Shown one piece after another: positions 17,036-24,486 of a stretch of 64,000 nucleotides of DNA. The notes beneath the pieces are model-generated. The model was not told the DNA's origin, searched no databases, and saw nothing but the letters and a program-made list of their open reading frames with translations. Position numbers and translations under genes: made by a program. This DNA is from an uncultured Bacteroidota bacterium. Its GTDB lineage: Bacteria; Bacteroidota; Bacteroidia; UKL13-3. The DNA lies in the NCBI GenBank assembly GCA_903910445.1, contig CAIVZR010000003.1, positions 1 to 64,000 on the forward strand. The letters run 5' to 3'. How positions within the stretch are numbered: the first letter of the stretch is position 1; every line of letters begins with the position of its first letter.

Positions 17036-18559
17036 ATGACGCTAATTCTTATTATAATTCTTCTTTCTGCAGCGGTAACTGGGTTTTATAGCTTTTATTT
17101 ATTTTCAAGAGATAGTAAGGGGTATTTATTGCTGCTGATTGGTTCAGGTTTCTTATTGCGATTGGCTTTTATATTATTCGACCCCATCTTAAATATTTGG
17201 GATGAATCGTTTCATGCTGTGGTTGCGAAGAACTTCACTAAGCATTGGCTTATACCAACATTATACGATGATACTTTAATTAGGCTCCCTACGGGCTGGG
17301 TGGAATGTCATTATTGGCTACATAAGCAGCCATTGTTTTTATGGCAGATGGCCATTAGTATTAAACTGTTAGGATCAACAATATTAGCAGCACGATTACC
17401 AGGAGCAATTTTAGCAAGCATCCAAATAGGTTTACTATTTTCAATTGCAACAAAAATCACTAATCGAAAAGTTGCGTATTATACTGCTTTGATTTATACC
17501 ATAGCGTATTACCCCCTTGCATTGGTAAGTGGGGCGGCATGCAATGACCAAAATGATATTTCGTTTGTATTTTATATAACAGCAAGTATTTGGGCGTATT
17601 TGAATTATCTGGAAACGAAAAGTTGGAAATGGGCTTTGTTTGTTGGAATACTAGCCGGCATGGCAGTTATGGTGAAGTGGCTTGCTGGCTTATTGGTATT
17701 CTTAGGTTGGAGTTTTTCGTTAGTTTTTATGAAGGAATTTAGGCTTCATTGGCGGCGATACTTACATCTTTTACTGGCAATAATAGCTTGCGTAATGATA
17801 TTCTTACCATGGCAGATTTACATCCTAAAAACATATCCCGTATTGGCTTCGGAGGAGTTTCAACTCATTTCAAAACATTTCACAGAGGTAGTTGAATTGC
17901 ATGAAGGCCCTTGGTATTTCTATTTGGAAGGAGTGCAGATTTTATATCCCTTTTACAAGCATCTTGGAGCAATCATTATTCTTATTAGTCTTTTAGTTTT
18001 GTTTCCTAGGATAAAAAATAAGCATCATAAAATTCTTGTCTTTAGTTCAGTGGTTTTCGTTTATGTATTCTTCTCAATTGCGGCTACCAAAATGACCACC
18101 TTTGTGTTTATAGTAAGCCCATTTATCTATTTGTCGCTTGGATATTTGATAACGCAATTGGCTGATAGAATTAATGTTTTGAAACGGCCGCTGCTATTTT
18201 TCTCTATAATGCTTTTTTTAATATTCAAAGGGATCAATATTCGACAAACATTAGCAGACCATTATAGTTCACTAAAGCTAAGTCAAATTGAACAAACGCA
18301 GCAGAGTATATCAATATTGCAAGACAGATATAAGGGAAAGGATGCTGTGATTTTTGGAGTCGGTTATTTGAATGCAACGCAAGTGTTATACTTTACGGAT
18401 TTAGTCGTGTATACAGTAGTTCCTAATACAGAACAAATTGAATTGCTTTTGCAAAATCATAAAAGCCCAGTTATTATTGATAATGGGAACCTTCCTGATT
18501 ATATTTTAAATGATAAACGGATTGAAATAATAAAGGATGTGAAATTCCCTCAGTACTAA
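17036..18559 (+). CDS. GT39-type glycosyltransferase (dolichyl-phosphate mannosyltransferase-like)
   Basis: A 507-residue polytopic inner-membrane protein with about ten hydrophobic helices. The first extracytoplasmic loop has FDPILNIWDESFHAVVAKNF; the acidic pair D56-E57 sits where GT-C enzymes of the PMT/ArnT group have their catalytic Asp. The length and distribution (helices in the first ~400 residues, then a soluble tail) fit this superfamily. Members transfer a sugar from a polyprenyl-phosphate donor to protein or lipid on the periplasmic face; the acceptor is unknown. The stop codon shares four bases (18556-18559) with the stop of the convergent GT2 gene. Confidence 0.8.
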   Translation: MTLILIIILLSAAVTGFYSFYLFSRDSKGYLLLLIGSGFLLRLAFILFDPILNIWDESFHAVVAKNFTKHWLIPTLYDDTLIRLPTGWVECHYWLHKQPLFLWQMAISIKLLGSTILAARLPGAILASIQIGLLFSIATKITNRKVAYYTALIYTIAYYPLALVSGAACNDQNDISFVFYITASIWAYLNYLETKSWKWALFVGILAGMAVMVKWLAGLLVFLGWSFSLVFMKEFRLHWRRYLHLLLAIIACVMIFLPWQIYILKTYPVLASEEFQLISKHFTEVVELHEGPWYFYLEGVQILYPFYKHLGAIIILISLLVLFPRIKNKHHKILVFSSVVFVYVFFSIAATKMTTFVFIVSPFIYLSLGYLITQLADRINVLKRPLLFFSIMLFLIFKGINIRQTLADHYSSLKLSQIEQTQQSISILQDRYKGKDAVIFGVGYLNATQVLYFTDLVVYTVVPNTEQIELLLQNHKSPVIIDNGNLPDYILNDKRIEIIKDVKFPQY

Positions 18560-20052
18560 TCGATGGCTTTTTTCTTTCTAAAGAAGCTCCATTCGAAACT
18601 TTCTTCAAAGGTGAAGTACACCACATAAGAAAAACCAAAAAACAACATAAGATGAAACGGGAACAATCCGAAGTCGCTAAGTTTAAATGCAAGATACAAT
18701 GCATATCCAAAATAGGCCACTGCACCCAACTCTAAAATAGTAACTGGTTTTAAATTTATTTTTACGTATTTATTTGTCTGCCAGTTTCTATTTCCTTTAA
18801 GTAAATGAAACTTTGGAGTACGAACGAATGCTGATTTGAACCCAAGAATACCTGACATGAATGCCAATGAATTATGTAAACTCATCCCCATGGCTGTGCT
18901 GAGGAATAGAATAAAATCAACAAAGAATTCGAGCGCATTAACTTCACGATGGAGGCTTTGACGTTTATTACTGATCCAGTAAAACATACCTAGAATAAAG
19001 AAACCGATAACACAAACACTTGCCAATTCAAAGAACCATTTCAACTCTGGATGTTTCGCCTTCACATATAAAAGAGGCACGCTTAAAATTGCGGTACTGA
19101 TAACACAAACAAAATTGAAATTACCTAACAGATGAAATGTTGAGTGTACTTTATGTGCCAAGGAAATTTTAGATGCATAAACCTTTCCTAAAATTTTCTT
19201 GGTAGTTTCTGCACTACCTTTATTCCAGCGATATTGTTGGCTTTTCCAAGCATCCATGGTAACGGGCAATTCGCTTGGGCTAGCTACTTCTTCCAAATAT
19301 TTGAATTGCCAGCCTTTAAGTTGGGCTCTAAAACTCAAATCCATATCTTCAGTAATTGTATCGCTTTGCCATCCACCCGCATCTTCAATGCAGCTTTTAC
19401 GCCAAATGCCACTTGTACCATTGAAGTTCATAAAATATCCACCACTATTTCTACCTGTTTGTTCAACGGTAAAATGGGCATCTAGTCCAAAAGCCTGTGA
19501 TTTGGTGAGTCGTGAGTAGTTTCTGTTGATATGGTCCCAGCGGGTTTGAATTAATCCAATTTTTTCATTATCGAATTCACGTAATGTACGTTTAAGGAAA
19601 CTAGGTTCGGGTAAGAAATCGGCATCAAAAATGGCAATGAACTCGCCTTTGCAAAATTGCATACCATATTTTAGAGCGCCTGCCTTATAACCTTCTCTGG
19701 ATGTACGACGTACATGGGTAATATCAATTCCTCTTTTTTGAATTTCAGCCACTTTATTGGCAATCAATGCCACAGTTTCGTCGGTGCTATCATCGAGTAC
19801 CTGAATCTCTAGTCGGTCGTGTGGATAGTCAATCTTGGAACAATCTTCAAGTAGATCTTCTACTACATAGAGTTCATTGTAAATAGGTAATTGAATAGTA
19901 ACATATGGGTAATGTTTCAATTCTTGTGGTTCTTGATATTTTTTATCACGATGAGCTTTTAAATAGAGGTATATAAGATGTGCTTGAATAAAAGCAAAGC
20001 ACAGTATAAAGACCATGAGCAATGAGTAAATAATGATAATTGTATAAATCAT
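18556..20052 (-). CDS. Processive GT2 glycosyltransferase (cellulose synthase-like)
   Basis: A 498-residue membrane glycosyltransferase. One N-terminal helix is followed by a cytoplasmic GT-A domain with all the motifs of processive family 2 enzymes: VLDDSTDET (D87, D88), IFDADF (D143, D145), ITEDMDLSF (E235-D236) and QQYRWNKG (Q-x-x-R-W, 272-276). About four helices follow from ~300. Such enzymes polymerise or add hexoses from UDP- or GDP-sugars and may export the chain; candidate products are a beta-glucan, mannan or glycolipid. It is last in a leftward run of six genes, 77 bases after a BamA-like barrel gene, which suggests a link to the outer membrane. Confidence 0.88.
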   Translation of the reverse strand: MIYTIIIIYSLLMVFILCFAFIQAHLIYLYLKAHRDKKYQEPQELKHYPYVTIQLPIYNELYVVEDLLEDCSKIDYPHDRLEIQVLDDSTDETVALIANKVAEIQKRGIDITHVRRTSREGYKAGALKYGMQFCKGEFIAIFDADFLPEPSFLKRTLREFDNEKIGLIQTRWDHINRNYSRLTKSQAFGLDAHFTVEQTGRNSGGYFMNFNGTSGIWRKSCIEDAGGWQSDTITEDMDLSFRAQLKGWQFKYLEEVASPSELPVTMDAWKSQQYRWNKGSAETTKKILGKVYASKISLAHKVHSTFHLLGNFNFVCVISTAILSVPLLYVKAKHPELKWFFELASVCVIGFFILGMFYWISNKRQSLHREVNALEFFVDFILFLSTAMGMSLHNSLAFMSGILGFKSAFVRTPKFHLLKGNRNWQTNKYVKINLKPVTILELGAVAYFGYALYLAFKLSDFGLFPFHLMLFFGFSYVVYFTFEESFEWSFFRKKKAID

Positions 20053-20129
20053 GTAAGAGGTAGAAAAGTTTGCAAAAGTAAGTATTGCTGAGCGAATGTG
20101 CGAAAGAAATACGAAAATCAGGATATCGG

Positions 20130-21323
20130 CTAAAATGCCTCTCCTAAATTGAATGAGAAACCTTGTGCACCATATTTTCCAATTGAATAGGTAAGAACAA
20201 GATGTGTATTTGAGAATTTATTGGTCAGCATCCTTATTCCACAACCGGCACCAGGCAGCATTGGGTCGAATTGGGTATTGTCTTTATTTGAGACATACAT
20301 CATATTGGCAAATACCACACCTGCTAAGAGCCCATTCCGTGTAAGTTCGAAGCGGTATTCCGATTCAAGGTATACCATATTCTTCGAAGTATATCTACCT
20401 TGACGATATGCCCTAGAGGTATTCGCCTTGGTATCCCAACCATTGCCTGGTAAATCGAAATAGGGCTGATTGCCATTAAGAGTAAACAGGTTATAGCTCC
20501 AGAATGCAAGCACATTCCTTGAATTGGATGGTAGGGTAATATATTTTCTTAAATCAATTAATAAAGACGACCAATTGGCGTTGCTTCCTAAGCGTTTATT
20601 ATTTACGCGATAGATAATATTTGCAAAGTAACCCTTGGTTGGATTATTGGCATTATGGCGAGGATCATACATTAAATTTAATGTTATGCCAGAAGAAATA
20701 GTTTTTGATGGGAGCCCATAATTACGGATTTCTTGGTTGATAAAGCCATTATTGGATTTGTCGCTAGAAATATCCCAATGATAATCGAGATTATAACCAA
20801 TACCAGCTAATAAATCGGGTGCAAACCGACGCATGACTAATTGATAAAATCGCAAAAAATTATAGTTAACTAATTCCCCATCCGTATTTTTAGATTTTCC
20901 TCCAAGTCCGTAGGCTTTGGTTGAATATTTCATAAATCGCCAATCACCAAGGATATTATAACGATTATTATGCAGCCAAATATTACTAATAACTGGAAAA
21001 AGGAATTGTTTGAACTGAGTGTATTCTAAGATGAAATCGACAGAAGATATTTTTATATTTGAGTCTTTACTTGTATAAAATGAGGCATTATTAGTGCATA
21101 CCCCCGAGAAGCCTTTCTGTTGGGCATAACCGAAGCCAGGAAGGATTGACCAAAATATTTTAGGCGGCTTGCCAGCAATAGAATCCGCTTTGCGTTGTGC
21201 GCGGCTCTTGAAAACTGACCTACCGACATCATATATATCTTTTCGGTATTTATAAGTACTATCATTCTGAGCTTTTAAAGAAAAGCCAATCAAAAGAATA
21301 GTTATTAATAAAAAGAGTCTCAA
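20130..21323 (-). CDS. BamA/TamA-type outer-membrane beta-barrel without POTRA domains
   Basis: A 397-residue exported protein (signal peptide MRLFLLITILLIGFSLKAQ). The start codon must be TTG at 21323: TAA lies in frame two codons upstream and no ATG precedes the signal sequence. TTGA overlaps the TGA stop of the upstream GT2 gene by four bases, so the two are translationally coupled. After ~45 residues the sequence is a bacterial surface-antigen barrel, with RQGRYTSKNMVYLESEYRFE and a final strand GAQGFSFNLGEAF ending in an aromatic. It is too short to hold POTRA repeats. Such barrels may insert proteins or translocate lipid or polysaccharide; the role here is open. Confidence 0.75.
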   Translation of the reverse strand: MRLFLLITILLIGFSLKAQNDSTYKYRKDIYDVGRSVFKSRAQRKADSIAGKPPKIFWSILPGFGYAQQKGFSGVCTNNASFYTSKDSNIKISSVDFILEYTQFKQFLFPVISNIWLHNNRYNILGDWRFMKYSTKAYGLGGKSKNTDGELVNYNFLRFYQLVMRRFAPDLLAGIGYNLDYHWDISSDKSNNGFINQEIRNYGLPSKTISSGITLNLMYDPRHNANNPTKGYFANIIYRVNNKRLGSNANWSSLLIDLRKYITLPSNSRNVLAFWSYNLFTLNGNQPYFDLPGNGWDTKANTSRAYRQGRYTSKNMVYLESEYRFELTRNGLLAGVVFANMMYVSNKDNTQFDPMLPGAGCGIRMLTNKFSNTHLVLTYSIGKYGAQGFSFNLGEAF

Positions 21324-22063
21324 TATTTAGGAGCTGAGTGATTTCCTGCAGTTTTAAAATACTCCTTCATGTATTTTCCTTCTATACCTGCCCTGAATAA
21401 TGAGTAAACACCTGCAAGAAAGAGTTCCATTGAGCTTCTGAAAGTTGCATTGTAGAAACGGCGTGCAGAGGTTTTTACGTAAACTCCTTTCAAAAGTTTG
21501 GCCTTATAGTAGGGTAATGCATCTACACCATATTTATAATCTTCGAAAATCATACCTTCATTAAATCCACCTATTTTCTCATGTATTTCTTTGCAAGAGA
21601 ATATAGAGCAGCCATGCATTGCAGGTTTAAAAAGTCGAAGTAAAGGCAAATATAAATTGGAATAATTCCAATACATGAAACGATATTTCAAATTCTTTTC
21701 GGTGGCATAAATTTTTGTACCTGCCAGTTTTATATTATCCTTCAGAATACGATAAATGAAAGCTTCTTTCAAAAAATTATCAGGTAGCACTACATCCGCG
21801 TCGAGGAATAACAAGTGCTCAAATTTGGCAGTTCGTGCACCAATATTTCTTTGAGCTGAAATGTTTCTGATTTTATTTGAGACAAAAGTTATAGGAAGAT
21901 TTCTTGTAGTTCTGTATTTTTCGGCTACTCCAGCAGTGTCATCATCAGAGCCAGAATCGGCGATAACTATTTCATATATAACTCCTAGTTGTAATGCAAT
22001 GCTATCGAGTAGTTTGGGCAAGTATTGCTCTTCATTAAGGGTGCATATAACGATTGAAAGCAT
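21320..22063 (-). CDS. GT2 family glycosyltransferase
   Basis: A 247-residue soluble GT-A enzyme. The start MLSIVICTLNEEQYLPKLLD is the classical nucleotide-binding strand of family 2, followed by IVIADSGSDDDT (D36, D40, D41) and FLDADVVLPDN (D88-x-D90, metal and donor binding). SAQRNIGARTAK is also usual. The C-terminal ~60 residues contain aromatic and basic residues that may touch the membrane. It should add one sugar from an NDP-sugar donor, probably to a lipid or surface glycan. Its stop overlaps the TTG start of the barrel gene, and it begins 24 bases after the desaturase stop, so all three are probably one operon. Confidence 0.87.
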   Translation of the reverse strand: MLSIVICTLNEEQYLPKLLDSIALQLGVIYEIVIADSGSDDDTAGVAEKYRTTRNLPITFVSNKIRNISAQRNIGARTAKFEHLLFLDADVVLPDNFLKEAFIYRILKDNIKLAGTKIYATEKNLKYRFMYWNYSNLYLPLLRLFKPAMHGCSIFSCKEIHEKIGGFNEGMIFEDYKYGVDALPYYKAKLLKGVYVKTSARRFYNATFRSSMELFLAGVYSLFRAGIEGKYMKEYFKTAGNHSAPKY

Positions 22064-22087
22064 GACAAAAAATGGAATTAGAATGGA

Positions 22088-23230
22088 TTAACTATATGAG
22101 GGCACTGTTAAATCGTTATCGAATTGATCATTATGCATTAGTTCTTTCGACTTATTATGCAAATGAACCAAGTGCGATTTAACACCTCCAAAAAAGGAGA
22201 ATGATTTATACCAGTCGAGATGAAATTCTTCAAGTGTTGTTCGAATTATTCGAGTTAATTCAGGATAATGCACATGTGATACTTCAGGGAAAACATGATG
22301 CGCAATATGCAAGTTAAATCCACCGAAAAGAAAATTAGCAATTTTATTTTCAGGGTTAAAGTCAATGGTAGTAATTATTTGATGCTTAATCCAAGATGTT
22401 GCAAAAACAGGCACATTGGGATCGGCATCGAAATAGTCTACTTCTTGAACATGATGTGAAATGAAAAATGTAAATGAAAGGTAGATGGATAAGAAAAAGT
22501 GCATTAATAAGAATGCATAGATTGTTTGTGAAAGTGAAAAATCGGTAAAATAAGCGGGTATTAGAATGAAATTCACTACGTAAAAAACTTTAATTAGTAT
22601 AAGTTTAACCCATTCGATAACAGGAATCTTAATGATTTTAAGGTTACCATGTGTTTTACGGAAGAATGCTGCAAAGTCCTGAACGAAAATATAGACTAAT
22701 GAAAAAATGCCATAAAGAAATGTAGCATAGATATGCTGATACTTATGAAACCAATAAACCTTTTGATTCTTATTGATTAGTAGTAATGGTGTTAGGTCCA
22801 TATCCGAATCATTTCCATTAATATTAGGGAAAATATGATGCGAGAAATTATGACGCATTTGCCAGAAGTATCCGCACATACCTTGAAGGCCGAATACCAA
22901 CTGGAAAATTACATTATCCATGCGTCTCTTGCCAGTAAAGCAGTGATGAGCGGCATCGTGACCCACATTTATTCCAAGGGTTAAAAAAGAAAACCCGAGC
23001 AGTAAATAGGACCCAAAAAGCATTAAAAATGACACAGAATGCATCACCAAATAATATGAAATGGCCACTAAAAGTGACAAGCTCAGAAATTTAAACCACA
23101 TAAAACCGTTCGCTGATTTTTTGGCTTGAACAGATGCAAAGTAGCTATCAGCACGGCTTCTAATCGTCTTAAATACCAACTCCGTATCCTTCGTTTCATA
23201 CTTAAGTTTCTTCTTCTCGTAGGTTTGCAT
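22088..23230 (-). CDS. Membrane fatty acid desaturase (front-end/linoleoyl-CoA desaturase-like)
   Basis: A 380-residue integral membrane di-iron desaturase. The three histidine boxes are HDAAHH (91-96), HNFSHH (127-132) and HIAHHVFPEVSHVHYPEL (HxxHH at 308-312), the last in the form found in acyl-CoA or acyl-lipid front-end desaturases. Four to five hydrophobic stretches flank them. It introduces a double bond in a fatty acyl chain using O2 and reducing equivalents; no cytochrome b5 domain is fused, so a separate ferredoxin or similar donor is needed. It lies in a run with a thioesterase and two glycosyltransferases, suggesting a lipid destined for modification. Confidence 0.92.
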   Translation of the reverse strand: MQTYEKKKLKYETKDTELVFKTIRSRADSYFASVQAKKSANGFMWFKFLSLSLLVAISYYLVMHSVSFLMLFGSYLLLGFSFLTLGINVGHDAAHHCFTGKRRMDNVIFQLVFGLQGMCGYFWQMRHNFSHHIFPNINGNDSDMDLTPLLLINKNQKVYWFHKYQHIYATFLYGIFSLVYIFVQDFAAFFRKTHGNLKIIKIPVIEWVKLILIKVFYVVNFILIPAYFTDFSLSQTIYAFLLMHFFLSIYLSFTFFISHHVQEVDYFDADPNVPVFATSWIKHQIITTIDFNPENKIANFLFGGFNLHIAHHVFPEVSHVHYPELTRIIRTTLEEFHLDWYKSFSFFGGVKSHLVHLHNKSKELMHNDQFDNDLTVPSYS

Positions 23231-23315
23231 GATTTAAAATTAACTTAACAAAAATAACAAAAAAAATCTTATACAAGTCCAAAACTTCGGTTGGGCAAAA
23301 TAGGAGTGATTTTTG

Positions 23316-24044
23316 CTATTCAACAGGTTCTATTTTGAAAAGTTCGGGGTGCTGATCTTTTAATCTTAATGCTGCGTCTGAACAGAGTTGTCGGAAAAGA
23401 AAAGCATCTTGAATTTGCAAGAAAGCAGCATCATTATTTAGTTTGAGATCATGCTCGGCGCCATTCACTTTTTCTTCTGTTTTATAGAACAATTTGTTTT
23501 CATCGAACATACTAATAATTATACGTTCTTTTATTGGTTCGGAAAAATCCCCATTATCACCTTTAAGTTCGGTATCGATAATTTTAAGAATGGTGCCTGA
23601 AACAAAAAAACTCTCAGAAATATAGTGGGTTTTCTGACTACGTTTATCCTCCATTATAATATGTGTTACATCAAAACTCTCTGTTGTTTCAATCTTGCAA
23701 TCAATGCTATCGAATGTAAACCCAAAAACAAAGCGTGTATAATTTCTTAATGAACGAAGGTAATTTGCTAAGCTTTCAATGGTTTTTTTTTCACCCTCTT
23801 TATCATATTTTACTGCGGCATCGCTTGCCTTAAGAAATTGAGAAATTTTAGTTGGTATTTTTACTTCTACCTGAGCATCTAAATTTGTCACTTCTCGATT
23901 GTTTCTATGGTCAAAGAAACTATTGAAAGTGACCCTGATTTTTTCTTTTGAAAGGATATCACGAACCGAATTTTGGGCTGTGTGGTTGCAATTTGAATGG
24001 CTAATGCCTATGAAAACCAAAAAATAAAGCGTGTATTTTTTCAT
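23316..24044 (-). CDS. Hypothetical exported protein
   Basis: A 242-residue protein beginning MKKYTLYFLVFIGISHSNC, a signal peptide that ends at a cysteine (C19), so it may be a lipoprotein, although the residues before the cysteine are not a classical lipobox. The rest is soluble, mixed alpha/beta and rich in Lys, Asp and Glu, with no known motif. Near residues 200-235, LQIQDAFLFRQLCSDAALRL looks helical. It starts seven bases after the thioesterase stop and is the second gene of the leftward run, 85 bases ahead of the desaturase. I do not recognise the family; a periplasmic or outer-membrane accessory role is inferred only from location. Confidence 0.6.
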   Translation of the reverse strand: MKKYTLYFLVFIGISHSNCNHTAQNSVRDILSKEKIRVTFNSFFDHRNNREVTNLDAQVEVKIPTKISQFLKASDAAVKYDKEGEKKTIESLANYLRSLRNYTRFVFGFTFDSIDCKIETTESFDVTHIIMEDKRSQKTHYISESFFVSGTILKIIDTELKGDNGDFSEPIKERIIISMFDENKLFYKTEEKVNGAEHDLKLNNDAAFLQIQDAFLFRQLCSDAALRLKDQHPELFKIEPVE

Positions 24045-24051
24045 AATATAT

Positions 24052-24468
24052 TTAGATGGTATATTTTTTAACGATTTCTTCAGGTATAAGTGCAGAGCGC
24101 TTTGATTTTAGGTCGATCATACTATATTTGAACCAACCATTACATGATAGTTTACCGCTCTTTTTATTATTAATAGTAAACTGAACCTCAACGAGATTTT
24201 TATGAAAGTTTTCCACCCAAGTGGTAACCTCAGCGATATCATTAAGATGCAATGGCCGTTTAAATTGCATAAAACTATCGGTCATCACCCAACCAAAACC
24301 TGCTTTAATGAAGTCTTCCATACTAAACCCATAACATCTTTCCATCTGGTCATATCGAGCATAAAGCACATAATCCATATATTTACTGCTATGCAAATGT
24401 TGATTGAGGTCAATATCATCTGGGCGGAGGGTAATATCTGTACTAAATTTTGATTTATTAAGAACCAT
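24052..24468 (-). CDS. Hot-dog fold acyl-CoA thioesterase
   Basis: Start set at ATG 24468 (138 residues); a TTG eight codons upstream would overlap the divergent TonB receptor start. The protein matches the 4-hydroxybenzoyl-CoA/YbgC-type thioesterases: LRPDDIDLNQHLHSSKYMDY holds the catalytic Asp and the central helix, followed by MEDFIKAGFGWVMTDSFMQF and VTTWVENFHKNLVEVQF. The length is typical (~130-145). It hydrolyses acyl-CoA or acyl-ACP esters in the cytoplasm. It is the first gene of the six-gene leftward run that includes a desaturase. Its promoter appears to lie inside the divergent TonB receptor gene. Confidence 0.85.
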   Translation of the reverse strand: MVLNKSKFSTDITLRPDDIDLNQHLHSSKYMDYVLYARYDQMERCYGFSMEDFIKAGFGWVMTDSFMQFKRPLHLNDIAEVTTWVENFHKNLVEVQFTINNKKSGKLSCNGWFKYSMIDLKSKRSALIPEEIVKKYTI

Positions 24469-24486
24469 ACTTTTTATTATTGCAGC

